DNA from: Listeria monocytogenes
Lineage (GTDB): Bacteria > Bacillota > Bacilli > Lactobacillales > Listeriaceae
DNA length: 64,000 nt
Direction of reading: 5' to 3'
Assembly: GCF_041765605.1 (NCBI RefSeq)
Contig: NZ_CP168900.1
Coordinates: 946,001 to 1,010,000, forward strand
Below the pieces are notes generated by a model, which was not told where the DNA came from, did not search any database, and saw nothing but the letters and a program-made list of their open reading frames with translations. This document shows, piece after piece, positions 53,095 to 62,462 of this stretch (within the stretch, counting starts at the first letter, position 1; every line of letters begins with the position of its first letter). A program made the translations under genes and the position numbers.

Positions 53095-53889
53095 ATGAAA
53101 TATATGATTACTTCCAAAGGGGACGAAAAGTCTGATTTGCTGCGACTAAATATGATCGCAGGTTTTGGGGAATATGACATGGAATATGATGATGTAGAAC
53201 CTGAAATTGTTATTTCTATTGGCGGAGATGGAACGTTTCTGTCCGCTTTTCATCAATACGAGGAGCGCTTGGATGAAATTGCATTTATTGGGATTCATAC
53301 CGGGCACCTTGGCTTTTATGCGGATTGGAGACCGGCGGAGGCCGACAAATTAGTTAAGCTTTTAGCAAAAGGAGAATATCAAAAAGTTTCTTATCCTCTT
53401 CTCAAAACAACCGTGAAATATGGAATTGGCAAAAAAGAAGCGACTTATTTAGCGCTCAATGAATCAACTGTAAAAAGTTCAGGTGGACCTTTTGTGGTAG
53501 ATGTAGTAATTAATGATATTCATTTTGAACGATTCCGTGGGGATGGCCTTTGTATGTCAACACCTAGTGGAACGACAGCATATAATAAATCGCTAGGTGG
53601 AGCGCTTATGCATCCATCCATTGAGGCTATGCAACTTACAGAAATGGCATCCATTAATAATCGTGTGTACCGGACAATCGGTAGCCCGCTTGTTTTTCCG
53701 AAGCATCATGTTGTTAGTTTGCAACCAGTCAATGATAAGGATTTCCAAATATCCGTAGACCATTTGAGTATTTTGCACCGAGATGTCCAAGAAATTCGGT
53801 ATGAAGTATCTGCAAAAAAAATCCACTTTGCCAGATTTAGGTCATTTCCGTTTTGGCGCCGTGTCCACGATTCGTTTATTGAAGATTAA
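53095..53889 (+). CDS. nadK: NAD kinase
   Basis: Phosphorylates NAD to NADP. The 264-residue protein has the GGDGTFLSAFH catalytic motif (about 44-54), HTGHLGFYADW, the NE/S motif LNESTVKSSGG, and the glycine-rich STPSGTTAYNKSLGG. The ATG follows AGGGGCG. It lies 31 bases after relQ and 18 before the pseudouridine synthase gene. Listeria NadK1 is encoded in this context. Confidence 0.95.
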   Translation: MKYMITSKGDEKSDLLRLNMIAGFGEYDMEYDDVEPEIVISIGGDGTFLSAFHQYEERLDEIAFIGIHTGHLGFYADWRPAEADKLVKLLAKGEYQKVSYPLLKTTVKYGIGKKEATYLALNESTVKSSGGPFVVDVVINDIHFERFRGDGLCMSTPSGTTAYNKSLGGALMHPSIEAMQLTEMASINNRVYRTIGSPLVFPKHHVVSLQPVNDKDFQISVDHLSILHRDVQEIRYEVSAKKIHFARFRSFPFWRRVHDSFIED

Positions 53890-53907
53890 GCTAGCAGGAG
53901 GAAGCAT

Positions 53908-54798
53908 GTGTTTTTAGAATGGAAAGTTGAAACAGAAGAAAATGGGCTCTTACTTCGCACTTTTTTGAAGAGCAAGCATATTTCTAAACAATTATTAACT
54001 GCTGTGAAATTTGGGGCAGACGGGAAAATTGAAGTAAATAACGAAGAACAAAATGTTCTATATCACGTAAAAGTAGGCGATAAAGTGAGGCTTACTTTTC
54101 CAACAGAGCAACAAAATGAACGTTTGCTTGCAGAATACACTGATTTAGATATTGTTTTTGAAGATGATTTTTTATTAATTATCAATAAACCTGCTGGGAT
54201 GGCTTCCATTCCATCGCAATATCATCCGAGTGGTTCTGTCGCAAATTTTGTCAAAGGGCATTATGAAGCGCAAGGACTTACAAATGCGATTCATATTGTA
54301 ACAAGGCTTGATCGTGAGACGTCCGGACTGATGCTAATTGCTAAAAATAGGTTTGCACATGCTAGGTTGAGTACATTTTTGCAAAAGGGATTGCTCAAAC
54401 GACGCTATCAAGCTTTTACCTCGGGAGTTCTAGCAACGCAAGAGGGCTCGATTGAAGCGCCAATAGGGCGCAAAGAAGTGAGTATAATGGAACGTTTTGT
54501 TACACCTGAGGGAAAATATGCCAAAACAAATTACGAGGTTCTCGAGCGTTACACGGCTTTTGATCACGTGGCCATTCAACTTGAAACAGGAAGAACCCAC
54601 CAAATTCGTGTTCATTTTTCGTATATTGGCCACCCGCTCATTGGAGATGATATGTACGGAGGAGATACTACCTTACTGAAAAGACAGGCACTGCACTCTT
54701 GTCACTTGCATTTAGTCCATCCAGTTACAGAAGAATATATGGCTTTTGATTTACCTTTACCAGCGGATATGGAAGAGATAATTCAAAAATCGAAGTAA
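53908..54798 (+). CDS. RluA/RluD family pseudouridine synthase (YjbO-like)
   Basis: A 296-residue enzyme that isomerises uridine in rRNA or tRNA. It has an N-terminal S4-like part (about 10-75), then LLIINKPAGMASIP, the catalytic HIVTRLDRETSGLMLIA with its Asp, and GRTHQIRVHFSYIGHPLIGD. The start is GTG 53908 after AGGAGGAAG. Third gene of the relQ-nadK run. The target base cannot be assigned from sequence. Confidence 0.92.
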   Translation: MFLEWKVETEENGLLLRTFLKSKHISKQLLTAVKFGADGKIEVNNEEQNVLYHVKVGDKVRLTFPTEQQNERLLAEYTDLDIVFEDDFLLIINKPAGMASIPSQYHPSGSVANFVKGHYEAQGLTNAIHIVTRLDRETSGLMLIAKNRFAHARLSTFLQKGLLKRRYQAFTSGVLATQEGSIEAPIGRKEVSIMERFVTPEGKYAKTNYEVLERYTAFDHVAIQLETGRTHQIRVHFSYIGHPLIGDDMYGGDTTLLKRQALHSCHLHLVHPVTEEYMAFDLPLPADMEEIIQKSK

Positions 54799-54804
54799 TA
54801 AGTG

Positions 54805-54833
54805 TTTTAAAAAGTTATTTGGTCATGTAAAAT
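54805..54833 (+). promoter_or_regulatory. Promoter of fabI
   Basis: TTTTAA (54805-54810), 17 bases, TAAAAT (54828-54833). I see no FapR-type operator here. Confidence 0.45.
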
Positions 54834-54875
54834 GAAAGAAGCGAACAAATCGCATCAATTTTAGGAGGAAAGAAC

Positions 54876-55664
54876 ATGAATTTATCATTAGAGGGAAAAA
54901 CATATGTTGTAATGGGAGTAGCTAATAAGCGTAGTATCGCCTGGGCCATCGCTCGTTCACTAAATGAAGCTGGAGCGAAACTGGTATTTACATATGCCGA
55001 CGATCGTGCGAAAAAAAGTATTACAGAACTAGTACCTTCATTAAGCGAAGTAAACCAAAATCCACTTATCTTAGCTTGTGATGTAACTAGTGAAGATGCT
55101 ATTACAGAAACATTTGAAACGATTAAAAACAAAGCTGGCAAATTAAGTGGCTTAGCACATTGTATTGCTTTCGCTAACAAAGACTTTTTAACTGGAGATT
55201 ATTTAGAAGTAGATCGTAAAAGCTTCTTACAGGCACATGAAATTAGTGCTTACTCATTCACAGCTGTTGCTCGTGCGCTAAAACACTTGGAAATGTTAAC
55301 AGAAGATGCTAGTTTACTAACGCTAACGTACCTAGGCGGAGAACGCGTAGTAGAGAACTACAATATCATGGGTGTTGCAAAAGCTTCTCTTGATGCAAGC
55401 GTTCGATACCTTGCTATGGACTTAGGAGCAATTGGTGTCCGTGTAAATGCTATTTCAGCAGGACCAATCAGAACAGTATCTGCTCGTGGTGTTAGCGGCT
55501 TCTCTGACTCTATTTCACTAGTAGAAGAAAGAGCTCCATTAAAACGCGCGACACAAGCGGAAGAAGTTGGCGACACAGCTTACTACTTATTCAGTAATTT
55601 ATCTCGTGGTGTTACTGGCGAAGTTATTCATGTCGATAGTGGTTATCATATTATTGGATTCTAA
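54876..55664 (+). CDS. fabI: Enoyl-[acyl-carrier-protein] reductase FabI
   Basis: NADH/NADPH-dependent last reduction of the fatty acid elongation cycle and the triclosan target. The 262-residue SDR protein has the FabI form of the motifs: GVANKRSIAWAIA at the cofactor site, and the catalytic Tyr and Lys in YNIMGVAKASL (Tyr-x6-Lys). RVNAISAGPIRT follows. The ATG is preceded by TTAGGAGG. Monocistronic; ends at a bidirectional terminator shared with dltD. Confidence 0.95.
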   Translation: MNLSLEGKTYVVMGVANKRSIAWAIARSLNEAGAKLVFTYADDRAKKSITELVPSLSEVNQNPLILACDVTSEDAITETFETIKNKAGKLSGLAHCIAFANKDFLTGDYLEVDRKSFLQAHEISAYSFTAVARALKHLEMLTEDASLLTLTYLGGERVVENYNIMGVAKASLDASVRYLAMDLGAIGVRVNAISAGPIRTVSARGVSGFSDSISLVEERAPLKRATQAEEVGDTAYYLFSNLSRGVTGEVIHVDSGYHIIGF

Positions 55665-55666
55665 AG

Positions 55667-55705
55667 AAAAAGACCAGAAGTAGTTTTGCTACTTCTGGTC
55701 TTTTT
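55667..55705. terminator. Bidirectional terminator between fabI and dltD
   Basis: AAAAAGACCAGAAGTAG pairs with its complement (55689-55705) around TTTTG. The dltD stop codon (55689-55691) is the first triplet of the right arm. Confidence 0.92.
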
Positions 55706-56963
55706 TTGGTCCATTTTCTGGATGTTCTTTAAAGTAATAATCTTTTGGTGTTGGTCTATAGTTTGTTTGAACCGGTTCTTTAACGAAATCAGCTAGTACT
55801 TGGTCGATTTTTACCCAACCGCGCCAGCTTAAATGAATCGGATCTTCTAAGAAGAATGCATCATTTTGATATTCTTCTAAAGAGTAGTAACGGAAGCCTT
55901 GACTCTCAATTTGTTCTTTCGTTTTCGCATAATAGCCATCTAAGCCTTGTTTGTTCATACCAATGTAATCAATCCATTTTCCATTGATAGGAGGGTTAAT
56001 AAAGATGACATCTGCGCCAGCTTTTTTGAAAGCATCCATGAGTAGTTGTAAATCAGCAAACTCTGGAGATTGGTCATAGCGCAATTCTTTACGGCTATCT
56101 TTTAATTCGCCTTCAAATGGTTTGATTTTCTTTTGGTAATAACGTTCTTTAATTTGGAACGGGTTATTACCAGTACTTTTCTCACCAGTTTCTTTGGCTA
56201 AATTGTCCAGTTGTTTGTAATCTAAATTGTCTGGAAGAGCTTTTAGGCCATCATCTACGAATTCTTGTTTAGAGCCAGTAATAAATTTGGATTCTAAATC
56301 GTCTTTGCGTTCTAAAATCTTCAGTTCAACATTGCCAGCAATTTTTAGAAGTTTTGGATCATGCGGCTTTTTAGGTCCTTTTGCGACAATATTTTCGAGT
56401 AATTTTGTTAATGTAGAGTCGCTTTGGACTACTTGGAAAGTTAATAAACGTTTAGCTGCATAGCGGCGTTCAGGCGTGTTTTTCGTATCTTCTAAGGCGA
56501 ATTTATATGCATGAAGAGGGGAAAAGTTAGCGCCAAATGATGGATCAGAAACACCTTTTGGTTGGAACCATTGCGGAGATAAAATTACCGCTACTTTTTT
56601 ACCTTTTAAATCATCGCCAAGTGCATTTACGTCAAGGAAATGACTTAATGATTGTGTGCCAGGACGACCAAGTAAGAATGGTGTATAGCCCTGATCGTAT
56701 TTTTTTGATACTACGCTAGGATGGAATGAATCGACGCGAGAAAGCTCGGAAGAACCATAAATTGGTAAATAGTTCCCTTCTTTTAAAGCTTCTTTCTGGA
56801 TGTCTAAGCCTTGGATGACGTATTCGTTCATGGACGTAGCGCCTTTCTCTACCGTTTTAGAAGAAACGTGAGAGAATAAGCTGCTAGGTCCGAATAGAAC
56901 GAAAAGGAAAACCGCGAATGCGACCAATAAAGGCCCAAATGTCATCCACAGCTTTTTTTTCAT
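55689..56963 (-). CDS. dltD: D-alanyl transfer protein DltD
   Basis: A 424-residue extracytoplasmic protein tethered by one N-terminal helix (about 5-27). It acts with DltB in the final transfer of D-alanine to LTA. The SGNH-hydrolase-like residues are visible: Ser in LPIYGSSELSR (about 70) and the Asp/His pair in EDPIHLSWRGW near the C-terminus. Its ATG shares one base with the dltC stop (TAATG). Last gene of dltXABCD. Confidence 0.95.
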   Translation of the reverse strand: MKKKLWMTFGPLLVAFAVFLFVLFGPSSLFSHVSSKTVEKGATSMNEYVIQGLDIQKEALKEGNYLPIYGSSELSRVDSFHPSVVSKKYDQGYTPFLLGRPGTQSLSHFLDVNALGDDLKGKKVAVILSPQWFQPKGVSDPSFGANFSPLHAYKFALEDTKNTPERRYAAKRLLTFQVVQSDSTLTKLLENIVAKGPKKPHDPKLLKIAGNVELKILERKDDLESKFITGSKQEFVDDGLKALPDNLDYKQLDNLAKETGEKSTGNNPFQIKERYYQKKIKPFEGELKDSRKELRYDQSPEFADLQLLMDAFKKAGADVIFINPPINGKWIDYIGMNKQGLDGYYAKTKEQIESQGFRYYSLEEYQNDAFFLEDPIHLSWRGWVKIDQVLADFVKEPVQTNYRPTPKDYYFKEHPENGPKKDQK

Positions 56964-57199
56964 TATTTTAGCGCCTCAAGTTGTGTAATAATCATTTCAG
57001 GAGTAGCCCATTCGTCGCGGTCAAATTCAGAAACGGGTACAGTAATATCTAGTCTTTCTTCAATTTCGATTAATAGTTGAACAGTAGCCATGGAGTCAAG
57101 CAAACCTTCATCAAATAATTTGATGTTTGTATTTTGTACTACTTCATCAGTTTCTGTAATTTCTTCTAAGATTTCTAATACATTTTCACGAAAAGCCAT
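56963..57199 (-). CDS. dltC: D-alanyl carrier protein DltC
   Basis: A 78-residue acyl-carrier-type protein that receives D-alanine from DltA on a phosphopantetheine arm. The attachment serine is Ser36 in [13 protein letters not shown]. Four-helix size is normal. The ATG follows AAAGGTGG and the stop overlaps dltD. Confidence 0.96.
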   Translation of the reverse strand: MAFRENVLEILEEITETDEVVQNTNIKLFDEGLLDSMATVQLLIEIEERLDITVPVSEFDRDEWATPEMIITQLEALK

Positions 57200-57224
57200 T
57201 ATAAATTACCACCTTTAGTTAGTT

Positions 57225-58409
57225 TTAAAAATTAATTTTATCTAAAATACCTGAGAATATCAGGAATCCGAAACAAACAAATTGGAATGTAATGATAACG
57301 CCGATTACATAAGTTATTTTGTTTTTTGGATAGAATTTGTGTTTCTTATTGAAGCGTTCGATTAGGTCAAATCCGACAATTAGTGTTGCTTGATATAGAC
57401 CATAAACGATGTAGTACCAGTGAAGTCCGTGCCATACACCCATGATGAAAAAGTTAACGAAGTATGCTAGGTAGGCAATTGTGAACTTGCTTTTAAACCA
57501 TTTCTTTTTTGTAACCCATAAGACAAAACGCATGAATACATAATCACGGAACCAGAAGGAGAGTGTCATATGCCAACGATTCCAGAACTCTTTAATGTTA
57601 CGCGCTGCAAATGGTTTGTTAAAGTTCATTGGTGTTTGAACGCCGAGCAAGTAACTGACTCCGACTGCGAAGGCACTATAACCTGCAAAGTCAAAGAATA
57701 AATACATACTATAAGCGTACATGTAGCCAATTAAATTCTTTGTTAAATCCGCATTGTGTGAAATCGCGATGTCTAGTGGAACAACAAAATGTTTGTTTAC
57801 TAAGTAAGCGATAATGAATTTGTAGAGAAAACCAAGGAAAATAAGGAATATTCCTCGATTTAATAAAGCTAGATAAGCTTCTTTACTAGGCGGATTATCA
57901 ACGTCTTTTTTAAAGCGACGGAACCGGTCAATCGGTCCGGATGAAATAGTTGGGAAAAATAGTAAGAAGTTAACAAAATCCCATGCGTTATACTGTTTAA
58001 TTAAGTTATCGCGTATTTCAATAATCATTTGTGCCGCTTTAAATGTTAAGTAGGAAATCCCTAGGAAACCAACCATTGTAACATTATCTCCTAAAATTGG
58101 AACAACTTTAGAGATAATAAGGGGGAGAATAGACAGAATCACTGCTATGACGAATACGCCGCCGTGGTTCTGCTTTTTCTCTTGCCTGTAATGGAAGTAA
58201 AGTCGTACAAGAGCAAGTTGCCAGAAGACAAAGAAGATAAATGTAGCTCCTTGCACTGGGCTTGCTGAGAACATAAAGTATAAAAATACGAGTGTCACAA
58301 AAGCATTATAAATCGGTAATCTTTTTCCTAACAAACCAGCTACTATGATAGGAATTAAAAATAGTACAAGTACACCAAAATAAAGGATTGTGCCGTATGG
58401 TAAACTCAC
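57225..58409 (-). CDS. dltB: MBOAT family D-alanyl transferase DltB
   Basis: A 394-residue membrane O-acyltransferase that passes D-alanine from DltC across the membrane. About 11 helices and the MBOAT motifs RNIKEFWNRWHMTLSFWF and GVWHGLHWYY with the invariant His are intact. The start is GTG, overlapping the dltA stop by four bases (GTGA), so translation is coupled. Confidence 0.95.
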   Translation of the reverse strand: MSLPYGTILYFGVLVLFLIPIIVAGLLGKRLPIYNAFVTLVFLYFMFSASPVQGATFIFFVFWQLALVRLYFHYRQEKKQNHGGVFVIAVILSILPLIISKVVPILGDNVTMVGFLGISYLTFKAAQMIIEIRDNLIKQYNAWDFVNFLLFFPTISSGPIDRFRRFKKDVDNPPSKEAYLALLNRGIFLIFLGFLYKFIIAYLVNKHFVVPLDIAISHNADLTKNLIGYMYAYSMYLFFDFAGYSAFAVGVSYLLGVQTPMNFNKPFAARNIKEFWNRWHMTLSFWFRDYVFMRFVLWVTKKKWFKSKFTIAYLAYFVNFFIMGVWHGLHWYYIVYGLYQATLIVGFDLIERFNKKHKFYPKNKITYVIGVIITFQFVCFGFLIFSGILDKINF

Positions 58410-59953
58410 TTGTTAACCTCGCTATTAAGCGCTTTGCGATCGATTTTGCCATTCATAGTTAACGGGAATTCCGTTTTGTAAATCCATTTTCTTGGGATCA
58501 TGTATGCTGGCATAAATTCTTTCAGTTCATTTTTTATTGCTGCACTTAGCTGGTATTCTTTTTCGAAATCATGGTTAGTAGGGATGACCTGAGCGACCAA
58601 CATATCTACCTTTTCATCTTTCATCTTAGGAATAATAGCGCAGTTTTGAATGTAGCTTACTTTTTTTAGATTGTTTTCGATATCTTCTAATTCGATACGA
58701 TAACCATGAAGTTTAATTTGGAAATCTAGGCGACCTTGGAAGAAAAGATAACCGTCTTTGATAATGCCAGAGTCACCTGTGTGATAAGCTTGGTAACCTT
58801 TATAATCAAAGAATACTTGGTCAGTTTTTTCAGGCTCATTTAAGTAACCTTTGGAAACACTAGCACCAATTAGGATGATTTCTCCTTTTTCACCTTCTGG
58901 AAGTATTTCACCAGTTTCTTGGTCAACAATGTGTAAACGCATATCTGGTTTAATAACGCCAAGTGGTAAGCTTGGGTAAGCCTCAATAAGCTCACGAGTA
59001 ACTTTTACTTGAGTTACAGCAACCGTTGCTTCTGTAGGACCGTATGTGTTGTAAATGACTGCATCTGGGAAACGATCAAGTAATTCAGTGGCTGTTTTCT
59101 TAGCAAGTACTTCACCACAGAATAAGAAGCGAGTCAAACTTGGATTATTTTCTTGATTAAAGTTTTCATCAAGTAAGCACAAGTCTGCGAAAGATGGAGT
59201 GGAAACCCATACGTCAAAGTTTTGCGCAGGAATTTCACGGTATAAATCTTTCATGTTAGCAGTAATTGTTTTATCAAGCGGGACGAGTGTTCCACCGGAT
59301 AGCAAGCTTGGATATAAATCCATAACAGATAAGTCAAACGAGAATGGTGCTTGGTTTAAGAAGCGTAATCCTTGTCTTAATGAAAAATCTTGTAAAATCC
59401 AGTTGCTAAAGCTTACTAGGTTGTTTTGGCTGATTTGAACGCCTTTAGGATTTCCAGTACTTCCGGATGTGTAAATAATATAGTAGTTATCGTCATTTTT
59501 TACGCATTCAGCTTTATCTGGCACTTCGTCAAAATGTTTTTCCAAAGCGTCCATTAGTTGTTCTTGGGATAAAACAGGGCAACCAGTAATTGTAAGGTTG
59601 CTTGGTAATTCTTCTGTGCATATAAACATAGAAGGATCAGCCGCTTTTTTAATTTGTTCTATACGTTCAACTGGCATAGAAACATCTACTGGTACATAAG
59701 CTCGTCCAGATTTGATAGAGCCTAAAAATGCAATTAACATGAGGGGAGACATATGTCCGTAAACGATAATAGGTTTTTCTTTGTCAGTATTCAGATTATT
59801 TAGTAGAAAAGAGCCGAATGCATCAGATTGCCGTTTTAGTTCTTTATAGGAAAGACGTGTTCCAGCATATTCGTAGCAAGGGAAATCCGGTGTCTTCTCT
59901 GCCCATGCATCAATTCTTTCTATGATACTCGTTGTCATTATTGATATTCCCAT
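58406..59953 (-). CDS. dltA: D-alanine--[D-alanyl carrier protein] ligase DltA
   Basis: Activates D-alanine with ATP and loads it on DltC. The 515-residue adenylate-forming enzyme has YIIYTSGSTGNPKG (P-loop), the NTYGPTEATVA motif, YHTGDSG, GRLDFQIKLHGYRIE (hinge) and the catalytic Lys in PLTMNGKIDRKAL. The ATG 59953 has AAAGGA nine bases upstream; ATG 59938 would give a 510-residue form with a weaker site, and published Listeria DltA is, as I recall, that length. D-alanylation lowers surface charge and protects from cationic peptides. Confidence 0.95.
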   Translation of the reverse strand: MGISIMTTSIIERIDAWAEKTPDFPCYEYAGTRLSYKELKRQSDAFGSFLLNNLNTDKEKPIIVYGHMSPLMLIAFLGSIKSGRAYVPVDVSMPVERIEQIKKAADPSMFICTEELPSNLTITGCPVLSQEQLMDALEKHFDEVPDKAECVKNDDNYYIIYTSGSTGNPKGVQISQNNLVSFSNWILQDFSLRQGLRFLNQAPFSFDLSVMDLYPSLLSGGTLVPLDKTITANMKDLYREIPAQNFDVWVSTPSFADLCLLDENFNQENNPSLTRFLFCGEVLAKKTATELLDRFPDAVIYNTYGPTEATVAVTQVKVTRELIEAYPSLPLGVIKPDMRLHIVDQETGEILPEGEKGEIILIGASVSKGYLNEPEKTDQVFFDYKGYQAYHTGDSGIIKDGYLFFQGRLDFQIKLHGYRIELEDIENNLKKVSYIQNCAIIPKMKDEKVDMLVAQVIPTNHDFEKEYQLSAAIKNELKEFMPAYMIPRKWIYKTEFPLTMNGKIDRKALNSEVNK

Positions 59954-59974
59954 TTTTAACAGTCCTTTCTTCTT

Positions 59975-60121
59975 TTAGAATTCGTTGTAAATGAATTTCG
60001 CACCTTCAGGGTTTTTGAAACCATAAAACCATAGCAATCCTAGCAGAATGGCTAAATAGAAAACAGTTTTCATTGTGAAGATGGTTGCTGGATGATGCAA
60101 AAATAGTTTTACTTTGTTCAT
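59975..60121 (-). CDS. dltX: DltX, small membrane protein of the dlt operon
   Basis: A 48-residue peptide with one hydrophobic helix (about 18-36) and the family C-terminal motif FYGFKNPEGAKFIYNEF. In related bacteria DltX is needed for the final D-alanine transfer; its C-terminal residues contact DltB/DltD. The ATG 60121 follows AGAGGTGG. It is the first gene of the operon, 21 bases before dltA. Confidence 0.9.
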   Translation of the reverse strand: MNKVKLFLHHPATIFTMKTVFYLAILLGLLWFYGFKNPEGAKFIYNEF

Positions 60122-60186
60122 AAATCCACCTCTTTATTATTTCAGTTGTGTTACAAATATTAAAAATAAACGTTTAATACTTACTT

Positions 60187-60230
60187 ACTGTAATACACTT
60201 GTCTTTAAATGTCTAATTACATTTTTGTAA
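60187..60230 (-). promoter_or_regulatory. dlt promoter with an upstream palindrome (possible VirR site)
   Basis: Minus strand: TAGACA (60215-60210), 17 bases, TACAGT (60192-60187). Right upstream, TTACA-AAAA-TGTAA (60230-60217) is a perfect palindrome at activator position. I recall dlt as a VirR-regulated operon; assigning this palindrome to VirR is inference. Confidence 0.5.
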
Positions 60231-60251
60231 GGTTAGAAAAATAAACATATT

Positions 60252-60280
60252 TTGAACTTGAAAGACTGTGCGAGTATAAT
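60252..60280 (+). promoter_or_regulatory. Promoter of rpiA
   Basis: TTGAAC (60252-60257), 17 bases, TATAAT (60275-60280). Confidence 0.8.
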
Positions 60281-60331
60281 GAAACCATAGATAGAGCAAT
60301 GCTTTTAAGCTAGAACGGAGGATGAAATAAG

Positions 60332-61003
60332 ATGAATCAAAAGAAAATTGCCGGAGAAAAAGCTTGCGAATGGATTGAAGATGGAATGGTTGTCGGGCTT
60401 GGAACAGGTAGCACGGTTTATTACACGCTTGAAAAGCTTGGACAAATGGTAAATAATGGCTTGCATATTACGGGAGTGGCGACTTCTGATGAAACAACCA
60501 AACAAGCCGAAAAGTTAGGAATCCCTTTGAAATCGCTAAATGATGTAACGGAAATTGATGTCACTATTGATGGAGCAGATGAAATTGATACGAATTTTCA
60601 AGGAATAAAAGGCGGAGGGGGAGCATTATTACGCGAAAAAATGGTTGCTAGTGCGAGTTTGAAAAATATTTGGGTTGTTAGTGAAGAGAAACTTGTAAGG
60701 ACGCTAGGGAAGTTTCCTTTACCATTAGAAGTAATTCCTTTTGGTTGGAAGCAAATTGAGCGCACACTTGCAAAAGAACAAATACAAACTAATTTACGGA
60801 AACAATCTAACGGGGAAGTCTATGTGACAAATAATGGGAACTATATTTTGGACATAGTAAATCAGTCATTTACGGATGCGGAAATGTGGCAAGAAAAGTT
60901 AGCGCAAATACCAGGGGTTGTTGAGCATGGGTTATTTCTTGATTATGTGGATGTAATTATTTGTGGAAAGGCGAACGGGGAAACGGAGATAATAAAAAAA
61001 TAG
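60332..61003 (+). CDS. rpiA: Ribose-5-phosphate isomerase A
   Basis: Interconverts ribose-5-phosphate and ribulose-5-phosphate in the pentose phosphate pathway. The 223-residue protein has VVGLGTGSTVYY (phosphate loop), DVTIDGADEID with catalytic Asp residues, and KGGGGALLREKMVA with the catalytic Glu/Lys. The ATG follows GGAGGATG. Single gene, divergent from dlt. Confidence 0.95.
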   Translation: MNQKKIAGEKACEWIEDGMVVGLGTGSTVYYTLEKLGQMVNNGLHITGVATSDETTKQAEKLGIPLKSLNDVTEIDVTIDGADEIDTNFQGIKGGGGALLREKMVASASLKNIWVVSEEKLVRTLGKFPLPLEVIPFGWKQIERTLAKEQIQTNLRKQSNGEVYVTNNGNYILDIVNQSFTDAEMWQEKLAQIPGVVEHGLFLDYVDVIICGKANGETEIIKK

Positions 61004-61037
61004 TTATTTCTTCTATATAAAAGAAATAACTATTTTT
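60996..61037. terminator. Bidirectional terminator between rpiA and the GNAT gene
   Basis: AAAAATAGTTATTTCTT with its complement (61021-61037), 17 pairs, 8-base loop. The rpiA stop lies in the left arm. Confidence 0.85.
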
Positions 61038-61042
61038 ATTAA

Positions 61043-61477
61043 CTATTTTATTGTTTTTTTCATTTCTTTATGTTCAATTCCAGCATCAAGGAATAAATCT
61101 GAGCAAATTTCGTAGCCTAGTTTTTCGTAGAAGGGAATAGCTGTCACTTGGGCACCCAGTTTTAAGGTGGTAACGCCGCGAGTTTTAGCTTCTGATTCAA
61201 TGGCTTCCATGATTCTGCGACCACTACCAGTGCCACGAGCTATTTTCTGAGTGCAAATGCGCTCGACTTTGCCGTAACCATCTGTCACTCGAAATCTTCC
61301 TGTTGCGAGTGGTGTGCCGTTCTCTGCGTAGTCAACGAACATGACAACGGAGTCCATTTTATCGAATTCATCCCATTCTAATGCGGGATCCACATGTTGT
61401 TCGACAACGAATACATCATTTCTAATTTTTAGTGCGGCTTGTTTGCCGAATTCATCCGTTACTTTCTTTACAGTCAA
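61043..61477 (-). CDS. GNAT family N-acetyltransferase (ElaA-like)
   Basis: A 144-residue acetyltransferase. The acetyl-CoA loop RGTGSGRRIMEAIE (about 82-95) and the preceding beta-bulge strand are clear, then LGAQVTAIPFYEKLGYE, the usual C-terminal motif. The N-terminal LKIRNDVFVVEQHVDPALEW resembles the ElaA/YjcF branch. The start is TTG 61477 with AAAGGA upstream. It follows the esterase gene on the same strand. Substrate unknown. Confidence 0.87.
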   Translation of the reverse strand: MTVKKVTDEFGKQAALKIRNDVFVVEQHVDPALEWDEFDKMDSVVMFVDYAENGTPLATGRFRVTDGYGKVERICTQKIARGTGSGRRIMEAIESEAKTRGVTTLKLGAQVTAIPFYEKLGYEICSDLFLDAGIEHKEMKKTIK

Positions 61478-61494
61478 GTTGCTTTCGTCCTTTC

Positions 61495-62244
61495 TTATGC
61501 ACGCATGCTTTCTAAGTCAAATGTATTTACTGGTAGCATAAATTGTAAAGAATCTTTGATAAATGGCTGCCAGTATTTCCAGCGGTGGTCGCCGTTAAAT
61601 ACATGGAAATAATAATCAAATCCGCGAGCTGTCAAAATTTGTTCTAAAGATTTATTGGGTGATAGGAAATCAAGTACTTCATTTCCAGTTGTTTCGACCG
61701 CAGTTTCTTGATCGCCAATAATATGGAAGATTTTCACTTTTGCAGGATCTGCTTTTTCTGCGAGTGTAAGGATAGAATCATCCACATATGGAGAATGTAA
61801 AATCACATTACCGAATGTAAAAGGAAAAAGAAGGGCTGCTTTTAAGGAAACGGATGCGCCGAGTGAGTCACCCATCAAGAATCTACTTGTTGGCATTTGG
61901 AAAGAAGGGAAACGTTCTTCAAGATAAGGAACGAGTTCAAATGCTAAGAATCGGATATAAGCGTCGTTTTGTTTACCATCTGGATGATATTTTTCACGCC
62001 GATCCATGACAGTTTTGTAAGGAATACCAATGAAAATGGCTTTTTGAATCTGCTCTTTTACCGCTAATTCTTCGGAGTGGCGTGCAAGTTTGCCAAACTG
62101 AAAATAATCTTTACCATCTTGTACAATGAAAAGTGGATATTTGTATAGTGGTGAAAAATCAGGTGGTAAGCAAATAATTAAATCAAGTTCCTCTCCTAGC
62201 GATTTGCTATAAAATTTCTCATCCAACATTTTATGAGCTGTCAT
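61495..62244 (-). CDS. Alpha/beta hydrolase, esterase D/Fes-like
   Basis: A 249-residue cytoplasmic esterase-type protein. LIICLPPDFSPLYKYPLFIV lies at the start of the fold, the nucleophile elbow is LMGDSLGASVSL (about Ser128), the acid lies near HIIGDQETAVETTG, and the catalytic His is in FNGDHRWKYW. The group includes siderophore and acyl esterases. The start ATG 62244 is nine bases from GGAG; ATG 62250 is too close. Co-transcribed with the GNAT gene (17-base gap). Substrate unknown. Confidence 0.85.
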   Translation of the reverse strand: MTAHKMLDEKFYSKSLGEELDLIICLPPDFSPLYKYPLFIVQDGKDYFQFGKLARHSEELAVKEQIQKAIFIGIPYKTVMDRREKYHPDGKQNDAYIRFLAFELVPYLEERFPSFQMPTSRFLMGDSLGASVSLKAALLFPFTFGNVILHSPYVDDSILTLAEKADPAKVKIFHIIGDQETAVETTGNEVLDFLSPNKSLEQILTARGFDYYFHVFNGDHRWKYWQPFIKDSLQFMLPVNTFDLESMRA

Positions 62245-62406
62245 TTTCATTCTCTCCTTTCTTGAAATCATTCCTTCTAAGATGATTGTTTTTTGAAAAG
62301 TTACTCTATTTTAGCATGAATTACGTTAAAAGAAAGAACATTTTGCCTATTTATTAGAAAAAATTTTCTTTTTCACGAGTCATCACTGCAATAATGCTGT
62401 TTATTG

Positions 62407-62415
62407 TGCTATACT
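62407..62415 (+). promoter_or_regulatory. Extended -10 promoter of ilvE
   Basis: TGC-TATACT at 62407-62415, 48 bases before the ATG. An AT-rich block near 62360-62375 recalls a CodY half-site only. Confidence 0.5.
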
Positions 62416-62462
62416 GAAACATACAATAATTCTGTTTTAATGATAGAAAGTGGGGATTTTGA

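Noticed and set aside
62355-62380. CodY box upstream of ilvE
   Set aside because: Only the left half matches AATTTTCWGAAAATT; too many mismatches to call, though CodY control of this gene is plausible.
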